Under the pieces are notes generated by a model. The model made no database searches and was not told where the DNA came from. It saw only the letters and a program-made list of their open reading frames with translations. A DNA stretch of 62,390 nucleotides, taken from a virus. This document shows, piece by piece, positions 1 to 6,713 of the stretch. A program made the position numbers and the translations under genes. Location of the stretch: the IMG/VR virus record IMGVR_UViG_3300030688_000026, positions 1 to 62,390 of that record, one strand, 5' to 3'. Every line of letters begins with the position of its first letter. Within the stretch, counting starts at the first letter, position 1.

Positions 1-151
1 AACCCAATATAAAATTAGCTTCTTCTTTTTCTATAAGCTGCTGACATAAATTTTTAAAGTAGCAATTTATAACTTTAGAAACTACATTTTTTTCAATCTG
101 AATTTCTTTAGAAATTTTTTGTATTAATATTTCAATACTTTCTGATATCAT
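1..151 (-). CDS. HU/IHF-like small DNA-binding protein, N-terminal part (truncated by window edge)
   Basis: Fifty codons are visible from an ATG at 149-151, preceded on the minus strand by GGATAAGTA as a plausible ribosome site; the rest lies beyond the window. The visible part is a helix-rich stretch (ISESIEILIQKISKEIQIEK, then NVVSKVINCYFKNLCQQL) that resembles the two N-terminal helices of HU/IHF-type phage proteins. The diagnostic DNA-binding arm and the glycine-rich turn are not in the window. It lies just downstream of the helicase gene on the same strand, so it may share its transcript. The family call is an inference from helix pattern only. Confidence 0.4.
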   Translation of the reverse strand, partial: MISESIEILIQKISKEIQIEKNVVSKVINCYFKNLCQQLIEKEEANFILG

Positions 152-172
152 TACTTATCCTTATGAATTACT

Positions 173-1483
173 TTAAATATTTTTTTCTTTATTATCACTT
201 TTTTCTTTTAAAATGCTGAAAAATCTGTCAAAATCATCGGGATTTTTAACTAAATAATCATAATTTTCTTGAGGTATTTCTTCTATCCTTCCAAATTTAT
301 TCCTGAATGCGCATCTCATTTGTATATTATCTTGTCCTCTTCTAACTTTGGCTAAATTTATTGTTCCAACTTTCTTACAATCTTTGTTTCTACCTAAAGT
401 AATCATATAGTCTAAGATATTAAGTTTTTTAGAGGATTCCGCAGCTGCTATTTTAGGTATAATTTCTTCACCATAAAAACTAGTTTTTACTTGAGATCCT
501 ATTAGACAAATAGAATCAGTTTCATCGTTAAACTTTTTAATCTGGTTATAAATCCTACCGCCAGAATTATACATATTCCCATCATCAGCTATGTGAAAAT
601 TTTGATCATAATCTATTATCATACAATCAAAATTAAAATCTTTCTTTAAAATTTTAGCTTCAGATATAACTTGTTCAATACTTAATGAATCCGTAGGTGA
701 AAAAATTACATATAAATTTTTTAATTTTTCTTTTAAAAGTTTACCATACATTAAGAAATCTTTTAAGACTACAGTCATTTCTAAATTCAACCAATTAGAC
801 ATATATTTTAAAATAACGTCTAATCTAGATAAATCACCTAAAGATAAGTGATATACTTTTTTACCTTGGTTTATAAAATGAGCACCTTCTGAAGCTAGAA
901 AAGAGCTTTTACCTATACCAGTTTCACCTGCTACCATAACTAAATCTCTAGGTTTATAACCTTTGTACAAACTATAATCATTTATTAGTGAAAAGGCTGA
1001 TTTGACTATGGAAGTTCCATTGAAATTGTCTTCATTTAAAACTTTAAGAAGTACATCCTCATTGGAAAAATCCAAAGTTTCTTCTGTCCTGATAGTAAAA
1101 GAAGTTGCTTCTATTAAATAAGAATAATCTTTAGCTTCGTTAGATACTACTAAATCAATAGCATCTGATATTTTTTTATTTTTAATAAAATCTTCTATTT
1201 GTTTAATTGCTAAGTGTATATCATTAACTTTTTCACTCTTGTAACTAGAAAAAATTTCTTCAACTACTCTTCTATCTTGATCGTTACTAAGTAAATTTTT
1301 AGATTCTAGAAAATTAAAAAGTAGTATTTTGTTTACTTCTTTATCATTGAAGCTTTCATGAAGAATAAAGTTTAAAACAAATTTAAACAATCTACTGCTG
1401 ACCATTTTTTGATTTACATAAGGTTTTACTATAACTCTTATATGAGGGTTTAATAGTAAAATTAAAAGATTCTTTTCTAACAA
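173..1483 (-). CDS. Replicative DNA helicase, DnaB / T4 gp41-like
   Basis: A 436-residue RecA-fold helicase. Walker A is GETGIGKSS near residue 190, followed by a DnaB-style region (KKVYHLSLGDLSRLDVI). Walker B-like DCMIIDYDQ comes around residue 290. Downstream, SICLIGSQVKTS and the arginine-rich LAKVRRGQDNIQMR correspond to the H3/H4 and arginine-finger regions of DnaB/gp41 helicases. The N-terminal 150 residues are helical, as in the primase-interaction domain. Family role: hexameric 5'-3' unwinding at the phage fork. The start is a TTG with AAGG eight bases upstream. A promoter-like sequence lies about 45 bases further upstream. No primase is visible in the window. Confidence 0.85.
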   Translation of the reverse strand: MLEKNLLILLLNPHIRVIVKPYVNQKMVSSRLFKFVLNFILHESFNDKEVNKILLFNFLESKNLLSNDQDRRVVEEIFSSYKSEKVNDIHLAIKQIEDFIKNKKISDAIDLVVSNEAKDYSYLIEATSFTIRTEETLDFSNEDVLLKVLNEDNFNGTSIVKSAFSLINDYSLYKGYKPRDLVMVAGETGIGKSSFLASEGAHFINQGKKVYHLSLGDLSRLDVILKYMSNWLNLEMTVVLKDFLMYGKLLKEKLKNLYVIFSPTDSLSIEQVISEAKILKKDFNFDCMIIDYDQNFHIADDGNMYNSGGRIYNQIKKFNDETDSICLIGSQVKTSFYGEEIIPKIAAAESSKKLNILDYMITLGRNKDCKKVGTINLAKVRRGQDNIQMRCAFRNKFGRIEEIPQENYDYLVKNPDDFDRFFSILKEKSDNKEKNI

Positions 1484-1527
1484 AATTAATACCTTAATAA
1501 ATTTATATCTAACTAATAATTAACTTT

Positions 1528-1550
1528 CGATATTATACATTAAATTAAAA
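1528..1550 (-). promoter_or_regulatory. Promoter-like element upstream of the helicase gene
   Basis: On the minus strand a TTTTAATTTAAT block is followed directly by GTATAATATCG, about 45 bases upstream of the helicase TTG. The same TTTTAA + GTATAATATC layout recurs before the dNMP kinase gene, before the large RNA and before the RecD2-like gene. The repetition, not the match to sigma70, is the main support. Confidence 0.55.
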
Positions 1551-1651
1551 CTTTAGAAGTATATTTTATTTTTATTTGATTTCATTTGAATAGATTTGAT
1601 TAGTTGAAAAGCAATATTCCTGCAAAACATTGCTTTAGTTTGAAAGTATAT

Positions 1652-1793
1652 TTATTTTAATCCAGAAATAATGTGAAGGTTTCTAAGTATTTTATTAAGA
1701 TCAATACTATCTTTTTCATTCCAGTCTAAAGACTCTCCAGAATTTTCCATATTAATCAATTCAGAAAGAGTTCCACTCTTTCCACTAGGTAAA
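1652..1793 (-). pseudogene. 3' fragment of a small gene split by the IS200/IS605 insertion
   Basis: Immediately outside the right end of the transposon the minus strand stays open and ends ...NLHIISGLK-stop at 1652. The matching 5' fragment lies on the far side of the element at 3438-3475. Removing 1794-3437 rejoins both parts in one frame to give a 59-residue acidic protein (MENISKKIFNRE, then TLPSGKSGTLSELINMENSG and on to the stop). I do not recognise the family. Its position just upstream of the helicase gene suggests a small replication or transcription accessory protein, but that is only context. Confidence 0.7.
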
Positions 1794-1833
1794 TTGACGT
1801 CCTCCCTCGTGCCTAAAGGCAGGGGATTCCTTG
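1794..1833 (-). ncRNA. IS right end and probable 3' part of the TnpB omega-RNA
   Basis: The short stretch between the tnpB stop and the element boundary contains a hairpin with stem TGCC/GGCA and loop TTTA, flanked by CCCC and GAGGG. In this family the guide RNA overlaps the tnpB 3' end and this right-end hairpin, and its guide is copied from the DNA just outside the element. Here that would be the minus-strand sequence beginning TTTACCTAGTGG. The 5' limit of the RNA cannot be read from sequence. Confidence 0.45.
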
Positions 1834-2892
1834 CTATGCAGCATTACACTGTTTATTCGCAAGACTATTACGCCCAATAGCGAGAATGTTGCGACTAGCG
1901 TTCACGTCTCTATCGTGGTTAGTGCCACAATCGTTGCATTGCCATTCTCTTATACCTAAACCTGAAAGACCTTTAGGAGAATTATCGCTAATTACCCCGC
2001 AGGCATGACAGACACGTGTTGTATTCGCCTCGTTTACAACTAAACATTCACCACCGTGCTCAATAGCTTTATATCTCAGTAGTGTTTTTATCATTCCCCA
2101 AGATGCGTCATGTGTTGATTTTGCCATCTTGGTTCTGGCTAATTTTTTACTACCAATATCACCTACAACAATTAGCTTGTTGTTGTTTGCAATTTCAGTA
2201 GTCATTTTGTGCAGGTAGTCTTTACGCTGATTACTAATCTTTTTACTGATTTTCTTAGCTTGTTTTTTCTTACCCGCTCTTTGTGCTTTACCTAATTTAG
2301 TTTCAAGCTGACGATAGTATCTAGGGTTATCGTATTTAGTACCATTGCTCAATGTAGCAATTTCTTTACTACCTAAGTCAATGCCAACCTCACCATCGCC
2401 ACAATACAATTCAGCTTCATAGTCAGTTGTTACATTGATATACCAGTTACCTAATACATCACATGAGAAACTACCGGATTTTATATTACCCATTATCTGC
2501 CGACTATTCCAAAACTTGAAAGTAATACCATTGAATTTGATTACCTCACCAATTTTTATACAATCACCACGAAACGGTATCCAGCCTAAATTCCTCTTGT
2601 AGCTACGGAAACGACATATACGCTTATGTTGTATAGATGATTCAACCATCCGCGCACCTATCATCTGAATAGTGGCAGAGTTCAACCCTAATTCTTTACT
2701 ACTTCCAGCGGTCAACTTTTGGAAATCATATGCAGATAGAAATTTACGAGAACGACTACGCCCCCACTTTTGTTGTTCAACGCAGAAGTTCCATACAAAG
2801 TTTACAGCCGAAGCGATTTTGTCTAACTTCTTTTTAGTGGTACTATCTTTGATTCTGAATTGAAACGTTTTCACTTTGCAAACTCCATCCAT
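1834..2892 (-). CDS. tnpB: TnpB, RNA-guided RuvC-type nuclease of the IS200/IS605 element
   Basis: 352 residues. The N-terminal half begins with the OrfB-type KTFQFRIKDS strand. RuvC-I is VGIDLGSKEIATLSNG. The second RuvC segment reads VVGDIGSKKLARTKMAKS, the variant used by one TnpB branch in place of the more common EDL motif. A zinc ribbon follows (CHACG ... CNDCGTNHDRD) with the last RuvC aspartate in NHDRDVNASRN. Known role of the family: an endonuclease guided by an omega-RNA made from the element's right end, cutting next to a transposon-associated motif and so favouring retention of the element. It looks full-length. Confidence 0.9.
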   Translation of the reverse strand: MDGVCKVKTFQFRIKDSTTKKKLDKIASAVNFVWNFCVEQQKWGRSRSRKFLSAYDFQKLTAGSSKELGLNSATIQMIGARMVESSIQHKRICRFRSYKRNLGWIPFRGDCIKIGEVIKFNGITFKFWNSRQIMGNIKSGSFSCDVLGNWYINVTTDYEAELYCGDGEVGIDLGSKEIATLSNGTKYDNPRYYRQLETKLGKAQRAGKKKQAKKISKKISNQRKDYLHKMTTEIANNNKLIVVGDIGSKKLARTKMAKSTHDASWGMIKTLLRYKAIEHGGECLVVNEANTTRVCHACGVISDNSPKGLSGLGIREWQCNDCGTNHDRDVNASRNILAIGRNSLANKQCNAA

Positions 2893-3317
2893 TTTTGTTG
2901 CTGTTCCGCTCTTTGGCTTGTTTGTTGATTCTCAACATACGCTTTCATTGTAGCTATTGGCGCACCGCCGTTGGTTGCAACAAAATAGCTATTCGTCCAC
3001 AATGCAGGTAATTTAGTTCTTAGTTCTGGAAATTCATTTCTCAATATAAATGAGCTTTTACCTTTGAGTAATTTCACTAATTTATTGATTCCATATTGCG
3101 GGTCAATACTGCAAAGCAAATGCACATGGTCTTTGTCAGTTTCTAACGCAATTATTTCAAAAGAAGTTATTTCACTAACAAATGAGTAGATTATTTCTTT
3201 TAGTTTTTGCTCAATTTTACCTACCAATAATTGACGCCTATATTTGACACACCATATTACATGGTATTTGCTTATGTAGACTATTTTGTTATTGGTTTTG
3301 TACTCTTTTTTATTCAT
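2871..3317 (-). CDS. tnpA: TnpA, IS200-type Y1 HUH transposase
   Basis: 148 residues, the usual size for IS200/IS605 TnpA. It starts YHVIWCVKYRRQLL and carries the metal-binding HUH motif in DKDHVHLLCS, followed by the region around LPALWTNSYFVATNGG. The catalytic tyrosine lies in the C-terminal helix MKAYVENQQ. Family role: excises and inserts the top strand of the element as a single-stranded circle, acting at the subterminal hairpins. It overlaps the tnpB start by 22 bases, so translation is probably coupled. All catalytic residues are present, so the element may be active. Confidence 0.93.
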   Translation of the reverse strand: MNKKEYKTNNKIVYISKYHVIWCVKYRRQLLVGKIEQKLKEIIYSFVSEITSFEIIALETDKDHVHLLCSIDPQYGINKLVKLLKGKSSFILRNEFPELRTKLPALWTNSYFVATNGGAPIATMKAYVENQQTSQRAEQQQKWMEFAK

Positions 3318-3412
3318 AATGTTGTATTATATCAAATTTTGCTAGATAATACAACATATTTTGGTTTTTTCTGTTGAGTGCAAACTACGCTAAAATCCGG
3401 CTTATATCCCCG

Positions 3413-3433
3413 TGGCTAAAGCTAGGGGATTTA
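3413..3433 (-). repeat. IS left-end hairpin
   Basis: On the minus strand CCCCTAGC and GCCACGGGG pair around a TTTA loop with one bulge and one mismatch, next to the left boundary of the element and about 95 bases upstream of tnpA. Its loop sequence is the same as that of the right-end hairpin. Confidence 0.7.
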
Positions 3434-3437
3434 CGCC

Positions 3438-3475
3438 GTTTCTCTATTAAAAATTTTTTTACTTATATTTTCCAT
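3438..3475 (-). pseudogene. 5' fragment of the small gene split by the IS200/IS605 insertion
   Basis: An ATG at 3473-3475, with TAAGGAT eight bases upstream, opens a frame (MENISKKIFNRE) that runs into the transposon left end and stops inside it. Together with 1652-1793 it rebuilds a 59-codon gene. It begins directly after tRNA-Gln in the direction of transcription. Confidence 0.7.
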
Positions 3476-3491
3476 TTATAAATCCTTAAAA

Positions 3492-3565
3492 TGGCAGGTC
3501 GGGAAGGGATCGAACCTTCACTACAAGAATCAAAATCTTATGTGCTACCATTACACCACCAACCA
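3492..3565 (-). tRNA. tRNA-Gln (UUG)
   Basis: Cloverleaf read on the minus strand: anticodon stem TAAGA/TCTTG around loop TTTTGAT, anticodon TTG; T-arm GAAGG-TTCGATC-CCTTC; CCA encoded at the 3' end. Position 1-72 is unpaired (T-T), in keeping with the weak first pair of glutamine tRNAs. Confidence 0.93.
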
Positions 3566-3578
3566 ATTGTACTGAAAA

Positions 3579-3866
3579 TTAATCTTCAATAATTGCTACA
3601 ATTCCTTGTTCTGCAATTATTAGGTATTTCTTATCTTCAAAAGTAACAGGAGTTCCCGCTCCATTATAAATAACTATATCTCCTACTTTAACAGTAGGTT
3701 TTATTAATTCTCCATTTTCTAAAATTCTACCTTTACCCACTCCTACAACTTTTGCTGTAGGTTCTGGTTTTTCAGAGGATTCTAGTAGGAGAATACTAGA
3801 AGGATTTTTTTCTTCTAATTTTATTTTTTCTAAAATTACTTTGTCACCAATTACTTTTAATTTCAT
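3579..3866 (-). CDS. groES: GroES-like co-chaperonin
   Basis: 95 residues, the normal GroES length. It opens KLKVIGDKVILEKIKLEEK (the conserved first strand), has a mobile-loop region with hydrophobic ILLLESS and a proline-rich turn, then the conserved AKVVGVGKGRILENG, VKVGDIVIYNGAGTPV and the terminal YLIIAEQGIVAIIED. Known role: it caps GroEL. Phage versions (functional analogues of T4 gp31) let host GroEL fold the phage capsid protein, so this suggests a capsid needing an adapted chaperonin cage. It sits inside the tRNA cluster, between tRNA-Gln and an unknown gene. Confidence 0.92.
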   Translation of the reverse strand: MKLKVIGDKVILEKIKLEEKNPSSILLLESSEKPEPTAKVVGVGKGRILENGELIKPTVKVGDIVIYNGAGTPVTFEDKKYLIIAEQGIVAIIED

Positions 3867-3951
3867 AAAAATCTTTCAAAAAATAAATAAATAAAATTAA
3901 AAATATTTAAGTTAAAATTAAATCAACCAACTTAAATACTTTTTACGAAAA

Positions 3952-4203
3952 CTAACAGGGTGTACTAGAATCTACTGCTACCTCAGGAGCAGTTTGATTG
4001 TTTGTAGGCACTTCAGCAGTTACTGAATCTACTGAATTAACAGTAGTATTGGTTACTAAAGATTTTCCTTGTAATAAGGCATGTAAGTTATCTATTAAAA
4101 TTAAATCATTTTCCGTAATGGAAATTTCCAAAGAAAGTAAATAATTATGGATATCTAACCATTTACCTTTTGCACTTGTAAAATCGGTATTCAAATTAAT
4201 CAT
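3952..4203 (-). CDS. Unknown small acidic protein
   Basis: About 83 residues from the ATG at 4201-4203, chosen because AAAGAG sits six bases upstream. An in-frame ATG at 4218 lacks a ribosome site and is too close to the tRNA-Tyr 3' end. The N-terminal half is helical (KWLDIHNYLLSLEISITEND); the C-terminal half is a Thr/Val/Asn-rich, probably disordered tail ending STPC. No family recognised. It lies between tRNA-Tyr and groES on the same strand. Confidence 0.6.
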   Translation of the reverse strand: MINLNTDFTSAKGKWLDIHNYLLSLEISITENDLILIDNLHALLQGKSLVTNTTVNSVDSVTAEVPTNNQTAPEVAVDSSTPC

Positions 4204-4227
4204 AAACATCTCTTTCATAAAAATTTT

Positions 4228-4312
4228 TGGTGGGGAATCTAGGTAACGCTCCTAGCGGGTCACTGACAAGGGATTTACAGTCCCTCCCTACTCTTTAAAG
4301 GACTACTTCCCC
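4228..4312 (-). tRNA. tRNA-Tyr (GUA), class II with long variable arm
   Basis: Acceptor GGGGAAG pairs with the 3' strand ending before ACCA. The anticodon stem GGGA/TCCC holds loop CTGTAAA, anticodon GTA. The long variable arm is typical of bacterial tyrosine tRNAs. CCA is encoded. Confidence 0.93.
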
Positions 4313-4319
4313 ATTGTAC

Positions 4320-4796
4320 TTAACAAATCAAAACACTTAAATTTAAAGTAGATCCTGTTATTCCTGTAACATTTGCCCTAATGAAAACATTAGTTATATT
4401 AGGTAAGGTCATTAAACCATTATCTGTAAAAGTCATAGGATTCCCTAAATTGTCATTTAACATGAAAAAATTTGAAACTCCATCAGCGCTACACTCTATA
4501 GTAGCTGTAGCACCACCAAAATCATCAGCAGTAACCATAATGTTACTAGGTATCAACTTAGAAGGACTTGCAGGCTGAATAAAGTAAGCATCAGTTACAA
4601 TTGAAGTATCTTCTGCGTGATTAGAATCAGGTTGCAATAACATTAAGTTATTTTCAGTCCAGAAATGATCTAAAGTAGGGTACAAGCTTGTAGAAGTATT
4701 ATAAGGTAAAGCCTGAGGCTGACCTTGAGGATTCCAATTAGCTGGAGGCAATCTAGTAAAAACACTAGGATTAGATGCTGTAGTAGCTGTGGTCAT
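4320..4796 (-). CDS. Putative virion protein, unknown
   Basis: 158 residues with strong AAGGAAAT spaced before the ATG. The N-terminus is Thr/Ala/Pro-rich (TTATTASNPSVFTRLPPANW); the rest is beta-rich (DDFGGATATIECSADG, then VFIRANVTGITGSTLNLSV), a pattern like small capsid-decoration or head-fibre proteins. No catalytic motif, signal peptide or membrane segment is visible. It lies between tRNA-Ser and tRNA-Tyr, so the tRNAs and this gene are probably cut from one transcript. The structural assignment is inference from composition. Confidence 0.55.
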   Translation of the reverse strand: MTTATTASNPSVFTRLPPANWNPQGQPQALPYNTSTSLYPTLDHFWTENNLMLLQPDSNHAEDTSIVTDAYFIQPASPSKLIPSNIMVTADDFGGATATIECSADGVSNFFMLNDNLGNPMTFTDNGLMTLPNITNVFIRANVTGITGSTLNLSVLIC

Positions 4797-4831
4797 TAAT
4801 TATTTCCTTATTTATATAAAATTTCAGTATT

Positions 4832-4921
4832 TGGCGGAAGCTGTGAGATTCGAACTCACGGAGGGCTCGCACCCTCGACAGTTTTCAAGACTGTTGCATT
4901 CAACCGCTCTGCCAAGCTTCC
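4832..4921 (-). tRNA. tRNA-Ser (UGA), class II
   Basis: Acceptor GGAAGCT/AGCTTCC, anticodon stem ACAGT/ACTGT around loop CTTGAAA giving TGA, a GC-rich long variable arm (GAGGGTGCGAGCCCTC) and encoded CCA. Confidence 0.95.
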
Positions 4922-4940
4922 AGTAAATTAAAATAGTATC

Positions 4941-5016
4941 TGGCAGAAACTAATGGAATCGAACCACTAACCTTATGCTTTGGAGGCATCTGCTCTTCCT
5001 ATTGAGCTAAGTTTCT
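4941..5016 (-). tRNA. tRNA-Trp (CCA)
   Basis: Acceptor AGAAACT/AGTTTCT, anticodon stem ATGC/GCAT with loop CTCCAAA, anticodon CCA; T-arm TAGTGG/CCATTA (G-T pairs allowed); GCCA at the 3' end. The loop matches bacterial tRNA-Trp. Confidence 0.92.
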
Positions 5017-5025
5017 ATAGCGGGG

Positions 5026-5101
5026 TGGTGGAAGATAGTGGAATCGAACCACTGACCTACTGCTTGCAAAACAGTCGCTCTACCAACTGAGCTAATCCCC
5101 C
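5026..5101 (-). tRNA. tRNA-Ala (UGC)
   Basis: Acceptor GGGGGAT pairs with ATCTTCC using G-U pairs. The anticodon arm ACTGT/GCAGT encloses TTTGCAA, anticodon TGC. D- and T-arms are standard and ACCA is encoded. Only two bases separate it from tRNA-Thr. Confidence 0.92.
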
Positions 5102-5103
5102 AT

Positions 5104-5179
5104 TGGTGCCATCAGAATGAATCGAACACTCGACCTTCTCATTACAAGTGAGCTGCTCTACCTACTGAGCTATGATGGC
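5104..5179 (-). tRNA. tRNA-Thr (UGU)
   Basis: Acceptor GCCATCA/TGATGGC, anticodon stem GCTCA/TGAGA (one mismatch) around CTTGTAA, anticodon TGT; encoded CCA. Confidence 0.93.
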
Positions 5180-5210
5180 GTATAAATTTTTCCCAAGTAC
5201 AGGATTAAAA

Positions 5211-5317
5211 AATTCTATCATATTTTGAAAATTTTTTTACTTATTAAATAAGCTTAAAATTTTAATTTATTTGTTATATATTTTGAGATCTAAAGTTTTT
5301 CAAAATATGATAAAATT
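5211..5317 (-). repeat. 21-bp inverted repeat with 65-base spacer between tRNA-Asn and tRNA-Thr
   Basis: Positions 5297-5317 and 5211-5231 are reverse complements apart from one position, which is a G-U pair in a minus-strand RNA. This would fold a long AU-rich helix in the leader of the tRNA-Thr/Ala/Trp/Ser group. The 230-base gap that contains it has no credible open frame. Confidence 0.5.
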
Positions 5318-5410
5318 CTTAGTAAGATATAATTTTTACTTTATACTATTTAATCTTAAACATTTTCTTTTTATTAGGTATAAAAAGTCTTTGCTGTAAA
5401 AATTAAATAT

Positions 5411-5487
5411 TGGCGTTTCAGGTAGGAATTGAACCTACGACCTACGGATTAACAGTCCGTCGCTCTAACCATCTGAGCTACTGAAAC
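5411..5487 (-). tRNA. tRNA-Asn (GUU)
   Basis: Acceptor GTTTCAG/CTGAAAC, anticodon stem ACGGA/TCCGT around CTGTTAA, anticodon GTT; T-arm GTAGG/CCTAC; GCCA encoded. Confidence 0.95.
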
Positions 5488-5496
5488 AATTAAAAA

Positions 5497-5553
5497 GACC
5501 AGCTTTTGTGCTTTACCAAGAGATCTAACGAGTTCCTAGGAGAGGCTGTCTGG
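5497..5553 (-). terminator. Terminator-like stem-loop after the dNMP kinase gene
   Basis: Right after the kinase stop the minus strand reads GACCAG, about 45 bases with weak internal pairing, then CTGGTC followed by TTTTT. The stem is short for the loop, so it may be a terminator or a processed structured 3' end ahead of the tRNA group. Confidence 0.5.
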
Positions 5554-6108
5554 TCACTTAAATAATAAGTCTACCTTATTAAATAATTCTTTCAAACTTC
5601 CATTATTCAGTAAAGTTTGCTTTTCAATTCTAGGCAATGTAATATAATCTCTAGAATCTTTAGAAAAATCGCAATCTAGACGATGTATCTGAAGAATGTA
5701 AATTTCGTCTTCACTAAAAAATTCCAAGAGGGCTGTAATTTCAGAATTAAAACCTGCATCTGGTATTATATAGTTTGTATCCCTTTTTAAAGATTTAGCT
5801 AATAACTTACCAAAATAATCTTTACCAAAATTTTTCTTAATTATCTCCTCAGAAAAATATATTAAAGCTTCTCTGGGACTTAGAAATTTATCTTTAATTT
5901 TAAAGAATTCTGATGGCTTTTCTTTATTTTCTCTAGTGTAAAGTTCTGTATAGAAAAAATTCTCTTCTACTTTAAAGAACTCTAACATTAGTTTAACTGA
6001 AAAATCCTTATACTGTATTTTCTTGAAACCATAATTTGAAGAGATGTAATCTGCTACTGTATCTTTCCCACTATTAGGTGGGCTGTTTAGTACAATAATT
6101 TTGCTCAT
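5554..6108 (-). CDS. Deoxynucleoside monophosphate kinase-like protein (T4 gp1 type)
   Basis: 184 residues. The P-loop NSPPNSGKDTVADYI at residues 8-22 is the form found in T4 gene 1-type dNMP kinases, followed by a substrate-binding helical part (SPREALIYFSEEIIKKNFGKDYF) and a late Walker-B-like strand NYIIPDAGFNSEI. Family role: phosphorylates dNMPs to dNDPs for phage DNA synthesis. It is shorter than T4 gp1 (241 residues), so it may lack part of the lid. A promoter-like element lies about 30 bases upstream, and a terminator-like hairpin follows the stop. Confidence 0.75.
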   Translation of the reverse strand: MSKIIVLNSPPNSGKDTVADYISSNYGFKKIQYKDFSVKLMLEFFKVEENFFYTELYTRENKEKPSEFFKIKDKFLSPREALIYFSEEIIKKNFGKDYFGKLLAKSLKRDTNYIIPDAGFNSEITALLEFFSEDEIYILQIHRLDCDFSKDSRDYITLPRIEKQTLLNNGSLKELFNKVDLLFK

Positions 6109-6133
6109 TCTATTTCTTTAAAATTACTAAGTT

Positions 6134-6160
6134 CAATATTATACCTCTTTAAAATATTTT
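6134..6160 (-). promoter_or_regulatory. Promoter-like element upstream of the dNMP kinase gene
   Basis: Minus strand: an ATTTTAAAGAG block, then GTATAATATTG with TATAAT at 6138-6143, about 30 bases before the kinase ATG. It shares spacing and sequence with the elements before the helicase, the large RNA and recD2. Confidence 0.5.
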
Positions 6161-6171
6161 TTAGTTAAATT

Positions 6172-6618
6172 TTATTTGCTATTCTTCAATTTTTTCTTTT
6201 CCTTAGCTATTTTCTTAGCTTCATCCAAAGGTATCCACTGTAAAGAGTGATTAGATGGAGCTTTAGTAATAACTTGTAAATCCAAATCTGGGTATTTATT
6301 TTGAAAAAGTTTGTATTTAATTTTAAATTCTGGAGCTACTAAAAATCCTTTTACATCTATAACTATTTTTGAACCTTTTATCTGGAAATCTCCTATATAC
6401 TCTATTTTTCTAATTAAAGTTCCATTTTTCTTGAAACCTTCTTGCAAAAGAAATTTTGGTTGTAATATTATTTCTTCTGGTTTATAAATATTAAGTAAAA
6501 ACTCATAATATGCTGCTTCCATTTTAGAGGAAAATTCCACTCCATTTACAGTAGATTTAATATTATGATACTTATTGTATCTAGGCTTTACTTTTTTCTC
6601 TTTCTTAATTTTTTCCAT
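6172..6618 (-). CDS. DUF1064 family PD-(D/E)XK nuclease-like protein
   Basis: 148 residues. The family signature runs through the protein: KYHNIKSTVNGVEFSSKMEA near the start, IILQPKFLLQEGFKKNG, then YIGDFQIKGSKIVIDVKGF with the DF/DVKGF acidic and lysine residues of a restriction-enzyme-like core, and a C-terminal lysine-rich tail. DUF1064 proteins are phage nucleases proposed to act in recombination or Holliday-junction resolution. The exact reaction here is not shown by sequence. It sits upstream of the dNMP kinase gene, with that gene's promoter-like element between them. Confidence 0.8.
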   Translation of the reverse strand: MEKIKKEKKVKPRYNKYHNIKSTVNGVEFSSKMEAAYYEFLLNIYKPEEIILQPKFLLQEGFKKNGTLIRKIEYIGDFQIKGSKIVIDVKGFLVAPEFKIKYKLFQNKYPDLDLQVITKAPSNHSLQWIPLDEAKKIAKEKKKLKNSK

Positions 6619-6690
6619 GACAAGCTTTCAAAAATTCTTTAGTCTAAATAAAAGTCTTTAAAAATAAAATAAAAATATTAGTAATAAATT

Positions 6691-6707
6691 TTTAATTGAT
6701 GTATAAT
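6691..6707 (+). promoter_or_regulatory. Promoter-like element for the large RNA
   Basis: TTTAATTGAT followed by GTATAATATC (TATAAT at 6702-6707) on the plus strand. It is nearly the same as the element preceding the helicase gene. It predicts transcription starting near 6714, just before the first strong helices of the RNA. Confidence 0.6.
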
Positions 6708-6713
6708 ATCTAC

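Larger units (their letters stand above)
1794..3437 (-). mobile_element. IS200/IS605-family insertion sequence (tnpA + tnpB), apparently intact
   Basis: About 1.64 kb carrying a Y1 HUH transposase and a TnpB gene in the usual tnpA-tnpB order, overlapping by 22 bases. There are no terminal inverted repeats. Instead each end has an imperfect hairpin: CCCCTAGC-TTTA-GCCACGGGG at the left end (3413-3433) and TGCC-TTTA-GGCA at the right end (about 1810-1821), as expected for single-strand transposition. The boundaries given are those that restore an open frame in the interrupted host gene (exon junction GAA-ACT-TTA). The true cleavage points could differ by a few bases. The element is visibly richer in G+C than the phage DNA around it and has no disrupting mutations, which suggests recent acquisition. 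Confidence 0.85.

Noticed and set aside
4809-4816. T4-like late promoter TATAAATA before the 4320, 21505 and 34632-region genes (also 23028-23037 and 34613-34621)
   Set aside because: In each case TATAAATA overlaps or abuts the ribosome site, so transcription would begin downstream of it and lose the RBS. In such AT-rich leaders the match is likely by chance.
5497-5553. Possible eighth (degenerate) tRNA after the dNMP kinase gene
   Set aside because: A 6-bp closing stem is present, but no D-, anticodon or T-arm can be drawn and a T-run follows, which fits a terminator-like structure better.
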